A DNA stretch of 64,000 nucleotides from Nitrospiraceae bacterium (GTDB taxonomy: Bacteria; Nitrospirota; Nitrospiria; Nitrospirales; UBA2166), in the NCBI GenBank assembly GCA_002726235.1, contig PBSN01000007.1, positions 41,813 through 105,812 of the forward strand. The letters run 5' to 3'. The notes beneath the pieces were generated by a model. That model saw only the letters and a list, made by a program, of their open reading frames with translations. It did no database searches and was not told the DNA's origin. Both the position numbers and the translations under genes were made by a program. Positions 49,164 to 60,711 of this stretch are shown here, one piece after another (position 1 is the stretch's first letter; the number at the start of each line of letters is the position of its first letter).

Positions 49164-49207
49164 ATGATTCGTTAAGGCGATCAATTAGTCAATAAGGAGG
49201 GTGAATC

Positions 49208-49474
49208 GTGGAACCAGGAACAATTATCATCGCAGCAACGGCCGTTTCTATTGGTCTTATTCTCGGGGCCGCGGGGCTTGGCTCTGCCATTGGGTGGGGA
49301 CTGATTACTGCAAAAGCCCTCGAAGGAATTGCACGACAACCTGAAATGCGGCCGCAGCTTCTCTTTAATATGTTTATTTTTGCGGGACTCATGGAGTCCT
49401 TCCCGTTTATTGTCATGGCCTTTGCTCTCTGGTTTCTCTTCGCCAATCCGTTTATGCTGCAATTGGCGGGATGA
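49208..49474 (+). CDS. atpE: ATP synthase subunit c
   Basis: GLITAKALEGIARQPEMRPQLLFNMFIFAGLMESFPFIVMAFALWFLFANPF. Confidence 0.96.
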   Translation: MEPGTIIIAATAVSIGLILGAAGLGSAIGWGLITAKALEGIARQPEMRPQLLFNMFIFAGLMESFPFIVMAFALWFLFANPFMLQLAG

Positions 49475-49526
49475 ACACCATGAAATCGTAGGCAAACGCT
49501 AAGGACAAGAAAAGGCGAGGATAATT

Positions 49527-50012
49527 GTGGAACTGAATTTGACTGTTTTTGGGCAATGGATAACATTTTTCCTGCTCCTTTTTCTGCTGACAAAATTTCT
49601 CTATGCCCCTTTAAGCAGGGTGATGAAGAACAGGACAGCCAAAATCCAAGAGGGGTTAGATGCTGCTGAAAAAGCTCGTCACGATCTGGCAGAGGCTAAA
49701 GCATTCTATGAAGCTCAACAGGTGAAGGCTAAAACGGAAGCCCAGGAGATCATCCAAAAGGCCCAACATCGAGCCGGAGCGCTCAAGGAAGAGTTTGTTG
49801 CTCAAGCCAAAGAAGAATCCAACCGTATTATCCAGAAGGCGCGTGAAGATGTTCAGCTTGAATGGGAAAAAGCCCGGATGGAACTCAAGCGGGAAATGGC
49901 TGACATCATTTTCATTGCCACCGGAAAGGTTCTTGGGGAAACCATCGATCGGGATCGTCACATGGCGCTTGTCACGGATGTGGTTGAAAATGTAAAGGTC
50001 GACGGTGTCTGA
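49527..50012 (+). CDS. atpF: ATP synthase subunit b
   Basis: N-terminal TM, long charged helix, FLLTKFLYAPLSRVMKNRTAKIQEGLDAAEKAR. Confidence 0.93.
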   Translation: MELNLTVFGQWITFFLLLFLLTKFLYAPLSRVMKNRTAKIQEGLDAAEKARHDLAEAKAFYEAQQVKAKTEAQEIIQKAQHRAGALKEEFVAQAKEESNRIIQKAREDVQLEWEKARMELKREMADIIFIATGKVLGETIDRDRHMALVTDVVENVKVDGV

Positions 50013-50550
50013 CCATAGAGCCACAAATCGATACGCTGATGCTATCTATCAGCTTGCTAAGGAAAAAGGGGAAGAATCGCTTTGGAATGAAGAATTGGGT
50101 AAAGCTATGGCTGTTCTTCATTCAACAAAGGTTGTTCAGATTCTCTCGCATCCCAAACTTGATCTTTCCAAAAAATGGGATGTGCTTGAGTCGTTTTTTG
50201 GAGATGGCAGGGCCATTCCTCTTCGAAAACCAACGCTCAATCTCGTGAAACTTCTTCTCCAGAATCACCGAATCTCTCTTATTGCAGCGATCCGTGAAAA
50301 ATTTCAGGTTTTCTGGGAAAGAGATCAAGGAACGGTTTCTGTTCGATTGACTACGGCCGTTTCGTTGACATCTGAGGAACAAGGAACCATGAAAGCAATA
50401 CTGGAGGCATCTTTAGGCAAGACTGTCCGTTTAGACCAAATAGTAGATCTCTCTATCTTGGGAGGAGCGGTTATTCAGATTGAAGACCAAATGATTGATG
50501 GAAGTCTCCAGGCGAAAATGAGGATTATGCGGGAAGAATTGGTAGCCTAA
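50005..50550 (+). CDS. atpH: ATP synthase subunit delta
   Basis: ATNRYADAIYQLAKEKGEE...LSILGGAVIQIEDQMIDGSLQAKM. Confidence 0.93.
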   Translation: MSDHRATNRYADAIYQLAKEKGEESLWNEELGKAMAVLHSTKVVQILSHPKLDLSKKWDVLESFFGDGRAIPLRKPTLNLVKLLLQNHRISLIAAIREKFQVFWERDQGTVSVRLTTAVSLTSEEQGTMKAILEASLGKTVRLDQIVDLSILGGAVIQIEDQMIDGSLQAKMRIMREELVA

Positions 50551-50600
50551 AGGAGCCACCCGGCGTTATCAGAAACGACTCTAGATAGAAGGGATTTTTC

Positions 50601-52109
50601 ATGTCCATCAAGACTTCAGAGATCAGTTCAATAATCAAACAGCAGATCGAAAACCTGGATGTTCCTCTTCTTTCATCCGATACCGGGGTTATTATTGCAG
50701 TGGGAGATGGAATCGCCCGTATTTCAGGACTCAAAGGAGTTATGGCCAGTGAAATGTTGGAATTTCCTGGAGGAACCACGGGCATGGCGCTCAACCTAGA
50801 GGAAGATAGTGTAGGAGCGGTCATTCTTGGAGCGTATGAGCATCTGAAAGAAGGTGATCAGGTCAAGACTACTGGAAAAATTATGGAGGTTCCTGTAGGA
50901 GATGCTCTCATTGGCCGTGTGGTAAATGGAATTGGCAAACCTATTGATGCGAAAGGACCCATTCACGCCACTTCTCACAGTCCCGTAGAGAAAATTGCTC
51001 CAGGCGTGATTGCTAGACAGTCGGTCAGTACTCCTCTCCAGACTGGGATCAAAGCCATTGACACGATGATTCCAATTGGAAGAGGGCAGAGGGAGTTAAT
51101 CATCGGGGATCGGCAAACAGGCAAAACCGCGATTGCTATTGATACCATCATCAATCAAAAAGGGAAAAACTGTATCTGTGTCTACGTTGGTGTTGGCCAA
51201 AAGGCGTCGAGTGTTGCGCAAGTGGTGACAGTTCTACAGGAACATGGGGCGATGGAATATACGATTGTGGTTGCAGCCAATGCAAGTGATCCTGCCTCAA
51301 TGCAATATATTGCGCCTTATGCTGGATGTGCCATGGGAGAATATTTTCGAGATAATGCCAAAGAAGCCTTGATTGTTTATGATGATCTGACCAAACATGC
51401 CTGGGCATATCGTCAGATTTCTCTGTTGCTGAGAAGACCGCCAGCCCGTGAGGCTTATCCGGGGGACGTTTTCTACCTCCATTCCAGACTGCTAGAACGG
51501 GCTGCCCGTCTTAGTCCTGAATTTGGAGGGGGCTCATTGACGGCGCTTCCCATTATCGAGACCCAGGCTGCTGATGTGTCTGCGTATATTCCAACCAATG
51601 TTATTTCTATTACTGATGGGCAGATCTATTTAGAAACGGATCTTTTTTATGCTGGGATTCGACCAGCTATTAATCCTGGGTTGTCGGTGTCACGTGTGGG
51701 AGGGGCAGCTCAAATTAAGGGAATGAAACAGGTTGCTGGAAAACTTCGTTTGACGTTGGCTCAGTTTCGGGAGCTGGCAGCCTTTGCCCAGTTTGCCTCA
51801 GACTTGGATAAAACAACCAAGGCTCAGATTGATGTGGGGATGCGGGTAACGGAGCTTCTGAAACAACCTCAATACAGCCCTATGGATGTAGAAAATCAAA
51901 TTATGGTTGTGTTTGCTGTAATCAATGGGTTTATGGATGATGTTGCTGTCGAAAAAGTTAGTGACTTTGAAGAAGCCTTCCTTTCGTATATGAAGGCAAC
52001 ACATCCTGATATCGGGCAAAAAATTTCCTCTGAAAAAGTCATTAGTGATGAAACACGTGAAGCCATGAAAAAAGCATTACAAGACTTTAAGTCAACCGCA
52101 GCCTTTTAA
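50601..52109 (+). CDS. atpA: ATP synthase subunit alpha
   Basis: [41 protein letters not shown]. Confidence 0.98.
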   Translation: MSIKTSEISSIIKQQIENLDVPLLSSDTGVIIAVGDGIARISGLKGVMASEMLEFPGGTTGMALNLEEDSVGAVILGAYEHLKEGDQVKTTGKIMEVPVGDALIGRVVNGIGKPIDAKGPIHATSHSPVEKIAPGVIARQSVSTPLQTGIKAIDTMIPIGRGQRELIIGDRQTGKTAIAIDTIINQKGKNCICVYVGVGQKASSVAQVVTVLQEHGAMEYTIVVAANASDPASMQYIAPYAGCAMGEYFRDNAKEALIVYDDLTKHAWAYRQISLLLRRPPAREAYPGDVFYLHSRLLERAARLSPEFGGGSLTALPIIETQAADVSAYIPTNVISITDGQIYLETDLFYAGIRPAINPGLSVSRVGGAAQIKGMKQVAGKLRLTLAQFRELAAFAQFASDLDKTTKAQIDVGMRVTELLKQPQYSPMDVENQIMVVFAVINGFMDDVAVEKVSDFEEAFLSYMKATHPDIGQKISSEKVISDETREAMKKALQDFKSTAAF

Positions 52110-52117
52110 GACTAGTC

Positions 52118-52972
52118 ATGGCAACAGCGCGCGAAATCAAGAGACGTATCAAGAGTATTAAGAATACTCAGCAGATTACTAAAGCCATGCAGATGGTTGC
52201 GGCTTCAAAGATGCGCCGAGCTCAAATTCAGGTCGTAGAAACACGGCCGTATGCGGAAAAAATAAGGGCAGTCATCAGCCACCTTGCGGAACGGCACCCA
52301 GAGTATCGACATCCATTCATTGTCCCGAGGGAGGTCAAGAGGGTTGGACTGATCGTTCTTTCAAGTGATAAAGGTTTGTGCGGACCTTTAAATAGTAATC
52401 TTTTGCGGCAAGTTCTGCATTTTGTGCGTGGACAGTCTGTTTCCACAGATCTTATTACCTTGGGGAGAAAGGGCAGAGATTTCTTGCGACGAACTGGCCA
52501 AGCTATTTTGGCAGAGGCTACTGGGATTGTGGATAAACCAAAGCTCATTGATGTAGTTCCTGCGGTTAAGGTAGCGATGGATGAGTTTCTTCACGGTAAG
52601 CTCGATCAAGTCTTTGTAGCCTACAATGAATTTATTAATACCATGGTCCAGAAGCCTACGATTGCTCAAATTCTTCCTTGTCCGCTTCCACCTGGTGTAG
52701 TAAGGATGCAGAGCTGGGATTATATATATGAACCATCGAGTGAGAAAGTTTTGGATGGCCTTATGCCTAGGTATGTGGAATTTCTTGTTTATCAATTTCT
52801 GTTAGAAAACATTGCCAGTGAGCATAGTGCCAGAATGATTGCCATGAAGAATGCTACTGATAATGCCAAGGATATTATTTTTGATCTTAATTTAACCTAT
52901 AACAAAGCTAGGCAAGCTTCTATTACTACTGCAATATCAGAGATTGCTGCCGGATCGGCGGCAGTGAGTTAA
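52118..52972 (+). CDS. atpG: ATP synthase subunit gamma
   Basis: REIKRRIKSIKNTQQITKAMQMVAASKMRRAQ; SSDKGLCGPLNSNL; RQASITTAISEIAAGSAAV. Confidence 0.97.
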   Translation: MATAREIKRRIKSIKNTQQITKAMQMVAASKMRRAQIQVVETRPYAEKIRAVISHLAERHPEYRHPFIVPREVKRVGLIVLSSDKGLCGPLNSNLLRQVLHFVRGQSVSTDLITLGRKGRDFLRRTGQAILAEATGIVDKPKLIDVVPAVKVAMDEFLHGKLDQVFVAYNEFINTMVQKPTIAQILPCPLPPGVVRMQSWDYIYEPSSEKVLDGLMPRYVEFLVYQFLLENIASEHSARMIAMKNATDNAKDIIFDLNLTYNKARQASITTAISEIAAGSAAVS

Positions 52973-53004
52973 CATGTTTAGGCGTGAGTTATGGGTCACG
53001 GTAA

Positions 53005-54420
<1,416 letters not shown>

Positions 54421-54423
54421 TAA

Positions 54424-54870
54424 ATGGCCACCATTAAATTAGATATCGTAACCGCTGAAAAACTTGTCCTCTCTGATGAGGCAGACTTTGTGGTTGCTCC
54501 GGGGATTATGGGAGAACTTGGAATCTTTCCCAAACACGCTCCCCTGCTGGCCACTTTGGATGTTGGGGAGGTTCGAGTGACAAAGGCAGAGGAGGTGTAT
54601 TCTTTCTTTATTAGCGGCGGGTTCATTGAAATTCTTCCTGAACAGATAACAATCCTCGCGAATACGGCTGAGCGGGCGGAAGACATCGATGAATCCAGAG
54701 CCAATGAAGCGCGAGATAGAGCCGAAATACTGATGGCTCAACAAGGAGATAATATCAGTTTTTCTCAGGCGGAAGATTCTCTTAAACGCGCAGCTGTGCG
54801 CCTAAAAGTTGTGCAAAAAAAGCGTGCGTCCCGTGGCGGTGGACTCGCCGGGACTTCTCTCGATGGTTGA
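54424..54870 (+). CDS. atpC: ATP synthase subunit epsilon
   Basis: LDIVTAEKLVLSDEADFVVAPGIMGELGIFPKHAPLLATL. Confidence 0.95.
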   Translation: MATIKLDIVTAEKLVLSDEADFVVAPGIMGELGIFPKHAPLLATLDVGEVRVTKAEEVYSFFISGGFIEILPEQITILANTAERAEDIDESRANEARDRAEILMAQQGDNISFSQAEDSLKRAAVRLKVVQKKRASRGGGLAGTSLDG

Positions 54871-55080
54871 TTTCACGCTTAACACGATGTGGAAATGCTT
54901 CTCTCCATCAGCCTCCTAGGAGATCGTCGATAGGGGTGAGCTGTGCTGGGGATGTTTCTTGGTGAGCTTTCCCAATGGGGGTTGCCTAAAAGCCATCCCT
55001 GATCTTGAGCGCGTCAAGGTCTGCAAGGCTGACTCCAATGCGTTTCGAGAAGATGGCGAAGCGTTTTTCACGTCTTCAGC

Positions 55081-55767
55081 CTAAGCCGCCTTTCGGTTGA
55101 CGCATTCAACGAGGTTCCCAAGGCCAAGGGGAGTCACGCGTTGTGTCCGAATAACCTGCATGGTTGTTCCATCTAGTACGGCCTGAAGGCCTAGGTCGGT
55201 GCGAAACCCCAAGTGCCGGCACAAGGGGGAGGCCAATTTCTCAATTGAACCAATAAATTGGTTTCCGTTACTGAAGTGGTTGAGGAATACGATTCTGCCG
55301 CCTGGTCGGCAAACTCGAACCATTTCTTGGATAACGGTTTTGTGGTCTGGGACTGCAGTGATAACGTATGCAGCCATAACCGCGTCGAAGCTGTTGTCCG
55401 AGAACTGCATGTTCCCTGCGTCCATATTTTCGAGAGTCACATGACTGAGGGCATGTTTCTCAACTTGCAGATGGCTGTGCTCTAGCATCTCATTGCTCAC
55501 GTCAATAGCAGTGATCGCGCAGTCTTTTCGATAGTGCGGAAGTGAAATGCCTGTCCCGACTCCGACTTCGAGAATGCGTTCGGCGCTTTGTGCATCAAGC
55601 CACCTTACCGCAATTAGACGTGGTTCATTAAAGAGTTTTCCGAAGGTGACGTCGTAAAGGTGAGCATATCTGGAATATGCACGCTCGACTTGTGTAATGC
55701 TAAGGTAGGGGGCTGATATTTTCGACAAGTTCGTTACCATGAAGAGAGTTGTATTTCTCGAATGCAA
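55081..55767 (-). CDS. Class I SAM-dependent methyltransferase
   Basis: ERILEVGVGTGISLPHYRKDCAITAIDVSNEML; FDAVMAAYVITAVPD. Confidence 0.88.
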   Translation of the reverse strand: MHSRNTTLFMVTNLSKISAPYLSITQVERAYSRYAHLYDVTFGKLFNEPRLIAVRWLDAQSAERILEVGVGTGISLPHYRKDCAITAIDVSNEMLEHSHLQVEKHALSHVTLENMDAGNMQFSDNSFDAVMAAYVITAVPDHKTVIQEMVRVCRPGGRIVFLNHFSNGNQFIGSIEKLASPLCRHLGFRTDLGLQAVLDGTTMQVIRTQRVTPLGLGNLVECVNRKAA

Positions 55768-55828
55768 CCATTGTGCAAGGCCGCCGCAATCTACCCAAGC
55801 ACAGACGAAAAGTCAACAATTACTGTAG

Positions 55829-56920
55829 TTGTCATGGCGCTGTTTTGCTCACCAAACGATGATGCTCTGCAGCCTCTTGACAAATCAAGAGAGCGGTGCA
55901 TACGATTCGCCGATGATAAGCGATTCACACGTTAGCAGCCTACAGACCATGGCCGATGTCTGGGATTGTTATCACTGGGATCTTGCTGCAGTCGAGGATC
56001 AAATTCTCTCCAACATTGGCTCTGATGTGCCTCTTGTTAGGGAAATAGCAACGTTCGTTCTCCAGGGGGAGGGTAAGCGAGTTCGGCCGCTCCTGTTGCT
56101 TCTGTCCGCTCGCCTGTGTGGCTGTCAAGGTCATGAGATGCATGCCCTCGCCAGTTTTGTCGAATATATCCATACCGCAACGTTGTTGCATGATGATGTG
56201 GTTGATGATGCGGGGTTTCGGCGCGGTAAAGAAGCGGCGCATAGACTCTGGGGAAATCAATCAAGCATTCTCGTTGGGGATTACCTCTACACGAAGGCAG
56301 TGCGGTCGATCGTTGATTTTCGCATTCATGAATTGAATTCTGTCATTGCGGAGTCTGTTCAGCGGATGACAGAAGGTGAGATTATGCAAATCTCGCTCAA
56401 TTGCCATAAAAGCGTATTGTCGCAAACCGAATATATCCAAATGGTTGAGCGCAAAACAGGCGCGCTGATTGCGGCGGCATGTCAAATGGGTGCCATTCTT
56501 GCGGATGCCGATGCATCGGATCAGGAGGCGCTTTTTCAATTCGGCCTACTGCTGGGGACGGCATATCAGATTGTCGACGATATGCTTGATTATGTTGGTC
56601 AGGGAGATCGGTTAGGTAAGACACTCGGAAACGATATACGGCAGGGGAAAATTACGCTCCCTCTCTTGCACCTTCTGCATCATGTTGATGAAATACGACG
56701 AGGTGACGTTCAGGCGGTGCTTGAACAATCGCATGTGGATCATGGCGATATTGAGCGGATTGTAGCACTTATGAACGAGTACGGGTCTGTCCAGTACTCA
56801 ATGACGATTGCCCGCGAGTACGTTGACAAAGCGAAATCGGCACTTGTTGGATTTGGTGAGTCAACGGCTAAACAGGCATTGTACATTGCGGCAAATTATA
56901 TGACGACTCGTGATCACTGA
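55829..56920 (+). CDS. Polyprenyl synthetase family protein
   Basis: GEGKRVRPLLLLLSARL; LLHDDVVDDAGFRRGK; YQIVDDMLDYVG. Confidence 0.93.
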   Translation: MSWRCFAHQTMMLCSLLTNQESGAYDSPMISDSHVSSLQTMADVWDCYHWDLAAVEDQILSNIGSDVPLVREIATFVLQGEGKRVRPLLLLLSARLCGCQGHEMHALASFVEYIHTATLLHDDVVDDAGFRRGKEAAHRLWGNQSSILVGDYLYTKAVRSIVDFRIHELNSVIAESVQRMTEGEIMQISLNCHKSVLSQTEYIQMVERKTGALIAAACQMGAILADADASDQEALFQFGLLLGTAYQIVDDMLDYVGQGDRLGKTLGNDIRQGKITLPLLHLLHHVDEIRRGDVQAVLEQSHVDHGDIERIVALMNEYGSVQYSMTIAREYVDKAKSALVGFGESTAKQALYIAANYMTTRDH

Positions 56921-56977
56921 AACATCCTAAAGTCGTTCTGATTTCCCCGTTCCTCAGGTTGTGGTTCTTCTCTCCCC

Positions 56978-57496
56978 TTATTTCTTGCGTTTTTTTCGCG
57001 GCGTGCCTCCATGCTTTGCTCGGTTCAATCGCTTGCGTCGTTGCGTCGTAAACAGATAGATCCCACTTCCGATGATGATTATCGCAGTGAGGGTAAGGAA
57101 TGTGGGTGATTCCCATAATGGGGTTGCCACGCCAACGGCTCCAAAATGCACTTCGACTTCGCGTTCATCTTTCACATTATCTGGGTCAAATTTGACCTGT
57201 ACTTCTTTGGTCCGTGTTCCCGTTGAGACCTCGAATTTTCTTCCGACATCCTCGCTGTGAAGATGGAGACGTATGCTATAGAATCCGGTGGGTCCTGATG
57301 TTGCCTTTCCAAGGGTGCCACCTGTGGTGTCTTTCACCACAACGTTTTTCCCGCTCTGGGCTTCCCCTTGGTCATCCCTCACGTATCCCGCAATCGTGAA
57401 CCGATGGTCGATCTCATGCAAGGCATATGCCGTATTCGAGAACAGCGTTACAAAAAATAGTATGGTGCATACTCGTGGAAGCATCGCGAATATCAT
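56978..57496 (-). CDS. Membrane-anchored periplasmic protein with carboxypeptidase regulatory-like domain, paralog of 57637..58182
   Basis: Signal peptide; HEIDHRFTIAGYVRDDQGE...GFYSIRLHLHSEDVG; C-terminal TM and basic tail. Confidence 0.72.
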   Translation of the reverse strand: MIFAMLPRVCTILFFVTLFSNTAYALHEIDHRFTIAGYVRDDQGEAQSGKNVVVKDTTGGTLGKATSGPTGFYSIRLHLHSEDVGRKFEVSTGTRTKEVQVKFDPDNVKDEREVEVHFGAVGVATPLWESPTFLTLTAIIIIGSGIYLFTTQRRKRLNRAKHGGTPRKKRKK

Positions 57497-57636
57497 TTGT
57501 CCTCCCTCACCACTCAGCGGTTGTTAGGGTTCCTCATTATTCCTCTACTACGCTTCAAAATCACCGTCGGTTAGCCAGGTTCCGAGAGATCAATATGTCC
57601 ATGTGAATCATGAATATTGACAAGTGAAGTCGTGTT

Positions 57637-58182
57637 ATGCAAGATGTGTGGTCCGTCATGATGCGATTTTTGCGTGCTCAGCACCTAGTATACATTGCTG
57701 GCTTGGCCCTCGGTGTTTGGGGTGTGTTTGTCCCCTCGTCGGAGGTGTTCGCAACCCATGAAAATGATCATCGGTTTATTGTTGAAGGGTATATCACAGA
57801 TTCGAATGGGAACGGGCTACCCAATACTAAAGTGTTCGTTAGAGCGGAGGTCTTGGAGACAGGGATCACGGCATTCGCTGATCAGGCAGGATTTTATTCT
57901 GCGCTTCTCCATCTGCATGATGCGGATGCGGGCAAGGCTGTTACCGTCACGGCACTTGGAACGACCGAGCATATTGCTGCCGATTTCGATCCGGAGGACA
58001 AGGAGACCGAGCGAAAGGCGATCGTTAATATCGTGCATGCTGTTCCTCCCGTACAGTATCAAAATGATGCATCCGACAGTAGTGTTTATTTGATTTGGGG
58101 ACTTGTTGTTCTTATCGTGGGAATTTCATTCGGTGTTTTCACGCGAAAATTACTACGTCGACGGAAGGCTCCATTGGCGTAG
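57637..58182 (+). CDS. Membrane-anchored periplasmic protein with carboxypeptidase regulatory-like domain
   Basis: HENDHRFIVEGYITDSNGNG...GFYSALLHLHDADAG...DFDPEDKETERKAIVNI; C-terminal TM. Confidence 0.72.
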   Translation: MQDVWSVMMRFLRAQHLVYIAGLALGVWGVFVPSSEVFATHENDHRFIVEGYITDSNGNGLPNTKVFVRAEVLETGITAFADQAGFYSALLHLHDADAGKAVTVTALGTTEHIAADFDPEDKETERKAIVNIVHAVPPVQYQNDASDSSVYLIWGLVVLIVGISFGVFTRKLLRRRKAPLA

Positions 58183-58245
58183 TTATATTTAGCGTCCTGA
58201 GCGATTTTTACTTAAGGACAGTACACTCTTATTACTAGGGGAAAG

Positions 58246-58905
58246 GTGGAGATTGTGACACGATTGGCGAAAGATGGTGGTACAAAACAATGGTATTTCT
58301 ATGTTCTCATGATGATTGCGATCTTGGCACTTACTGCCTACGTGGGATGCTCGAAATCATCTGAGGAGGGACCTGCGTCAGCGGCAAAACTCATTCCGCC
58401 ACCAGAGCCGCCGCCGGCTTATGCTGATAAACATATGCCTGAAGGGTGGTGGAGCGATCCGGATATTATTGAGCAGGGGCGTCAACTTTACATCGGTGCG
58501 GAAAATATCGATGTCAATTGTGCCGCATGCCATGGGAAAAATGGCAAACCGGTCAAGAAAGGAGCGAGGGATTTCAGGCAGAAGGAACGAATGCAGATGT
58601 ACTCTGACAGCCAGTGGTTCTGGCGTGTCTCGGAGGGTGTGAAGGGCACCAAAATGCCCGCTTGGAAAAAGAAACTTAAGAGCGAAGAAGATCGGTGGAA
58701 AATTATTGCCTATGAACGTACGTTTGGTTTGGATGGTCTTGGCTGGGATGTTGCACGCGCAGAGTGGGTTCCGGTTGCCGAACTTGGCAAACCGGTCGTA
58801 GAGACCGAAGTGGTTCCTGGTGCGGAGGGGGTAGTGCCCGCCAGTGATCCTATTGAAGGGGATGCCCCAGCCTCACACGACGCCTCAGGACAGAGCGAGG
58901 GCTAG
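58246..58905 (+). CDS. Cytochrome c, membrane/lipoprotein-anchored
   Basis: TM with AYVGCSKS; heme motif CAACH; TKMPAWKKKL. Confidence 0.85.
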   Translation: MEIVTRLAKDGGTKQWYFYVLMMIAILALTAYVGCSKSSEEGPASAAKLIPPPEPPPAYADKHMPEGWWSDPDIIEQGRQLYIGAENIDVNCAACHGKNGKPVKKGARDFRQKERMQMYSDSQWFWRVSEGVKGTKMPAWKKKLKSEEDRWKIIAYERTFGLDGLGWDVARAEWVPVAELGKPVVETEVVPGAEGVVPASDPIEGDAPASHDASGQSEG

Positions 58906-58907
58906 CC

Positions 58908-60674
58908 ATGAATCGATTGCGGGCGATAGCCGGCCTCACTGGGCTTCTTGTTCTCAGCGCTGCCGCGGCCTATGCGCAAGTTCCTGACCCTCAACCGGTT
59001 GATCTGCCGTACGGAGGTAATCGCACTTGGACGTGGGTCGCCGCCCAGTTACACATTCTGTTTGCTGCGTTTATTCTGGGCGCCCCGATTTTCGTGGTGA
59101 TTTGCGAATGGATCGGGATGCGTGGCAAAGATCCGCGGTATGAACGGTTAGCCAAAGAAGTTACCAAGGTCACCGCGATCTTGTATAGCATGACCGCCCT
59201 AACCGGTGCATTGTTTATTTTCGTGTTGCTGGTTGCGTATCCGCAGTTCACGAGTTGGTTTGTCTCCCGTTTCTCACCAATCTTTGCATTTATTTATCCC
59301 GGGCTGTTTATCGCGGAAACGATTGTTCTCTATTTGTATTGGTACACCTGGGATGAGTGGCAAGGTCCGAAAAAGGCAAGGCATGTCGCATTGGGCGTTC
59401 TGCTTAACATCATAGGAACGACCACATTAATTGTCATCAACGGGCCGACTTCTTTTATGAATACGCCGGCACGGGCAGCTGGTGATGTGGACATGGACCT
59501 GAAAACCTTTGTCTTCGAACAGGCATCGGTGTTTGAGTTAGTCTACAATTTCAGCTGGATTCCACTGAATATCCACCGCTTTATTGGGAACGTCGTCTTT
59601 GGGGGCTTTATTGCCGGGCTCATTGCCGCCTACATGTATATGGCTGCGAAGTCTGATGAAGACCGGGCCTACTACGATTGGATGGGTTTCGTAGGGAATC
59701 TCATTGGTGTGGGGGCGTTGTTGCTGTTGCCGTTTGCCGGCTACCTTTTGGCCTTTGAGTTCTTCGAATATGACGCCTCGGTGGGTCCGTACATGATGGC
59801 CGATCAGCTCTCGATGTTTTTCGAAATGCAAGGCGCATTGGTAGGGCTCATCTTTTTGGCGAGTAACTACTATATTTGGCTTAGTATGAAACGTATTGAA
59901 GGGTTGGAGGATGCCCGCGGCACTATCGGGATGCCGTTGATGATGATTCTGTTTCCCATCGTCATGCTTCCAGCACTACAATTGGCTCCGCTGTACGAGG
60001 GAGTGATCAGTTGGAGTGTGTTCTTTGGTTTGTTGCTTGCAACGCTCGTGCTTCCACCAATCATTGCGAAAATTCCCCCCTTTCGAAAATGGACGGTATC
60101 GCCAACGGCAATTATCAAGTTGGGCTTTCTTATGGTGATTTTTGGAAATGCGATTTGGATGACACCACATGCGTTTGTGGCGACACAAGCCTTGGCTACA
60201 CATGAAACGGAACTTCCCGATGTCGGGTTTACGATTGGGGCGTTCGCGTATTCGACGATGGATCTTGCTCTCATGCCAACGAAGAATGTGGCGGTGGCTC
60301 TCATTGTTCTGGTGACCATCATTAACTTTGTGATCTACAACCGAGCAATCCGGCGTGGAAGGATTCAATGGGGAAAGATTGATTTCATTTCCCAATTCGT
60401 TTTGATTTTTCTTGCGTTCAGCGCCATTTACACCATGTGTCTGATGGGGACGGTTCGTTCGCTGGTCAGGAAGTATTTCCATGTCTACAATGTCCTGCCT
60501 GACTTTACTGCACACTCGTTTACTCCCACCTTGGTCTATTCAGGTTACCTGTGGATTGCGATTACGCTGACATTCTACGCGGTGGTCAGTTTCGCAATTT
60601 GGGTCAGTTTAAAACCGGGAGGTGAGAAGGCAAAAACATCCGCTCAAAGCGGAACCCCTGAGTTGGCAACTTAG
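58908..60674 (+). CDS. Cytochrome bd-like oxidase subunit I-related membrane protein
   Basis: Many TM helices, signal-like N-terminus, QLHILFAAFILGAPIFVVICEWIG, NGPTSFMNTPA similar to CydA region. Confidence 0.75.
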   Translation: MNRLRAIAGLTGLLVLSAAAAYAQVPDPQPVDLPYGGNRTWTWVAAQLHILFAAFILGAPIFVVICEWIGMRGKDPRYERLAKEVTKVTAILYSMTALTGALFIFVLLVAYPQFTSWFVSRFSPIFAFIYPGLFIAETIVLYLYWYTWDEWQGPKKARHVALGVLLNIIGTTTLIVINGPTSFMNTPARAAGDVDMDLKTFVFEQASVFELVYNFSWIPLNIHRFIGNVVFGGFIAGLIAAYMYMAAKSDEDRAYYDWMGFVGNLIGVGALLLLPFAGYLLAFEFFEYDASVGPYMMADQLSMFFEMQGALVGLIFLASNYYIWLSMKRIEGLEDARGTIGMPLMMILFPIVMLPALQLAPLYEGVISWSVFFGLLLATLVLPPIIAKIPPFRKWTVSPTAIIKLGFLMVIFGNAIWMTPHAFVATQALATHETELPDVGFTIGAFAYSTMDLALMPTKNVAVALIVLVTIINFVIYNRAIRRGRIQWGKIDFISQFVLIFLAFSAIYTMCLMGTVRSLVRKYFHVYNVLPDFTAHSFTPTLVYSGYLWIAITLTFYAVVSFAIWVSLKPGGEKAKTSAQSGTPELAT

Positions 60675-60711
60675 GCATAGACCAAATAATCTGACGGAGA
60701 GTTTGCACGAA

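Noticed and set aside
49208-49474. Possible Na+-coupled ATP synthase c subunit
   Set aside because: Although the acidic residue is followed by Ser (MES), the Gln of the Na+ motif is replaced (GWG) and the T..Y residues are absent, so proton coupling is more likely
54918-55075. Protein-like minus-strand reading (FSKRIGVSLADLDALKIRDGF*ATPIGKAHQETSPAQLTPIDDLLGG*)
   Set aside because: Possible remnant of a gene, but too short and interrupted to support a call without a database search
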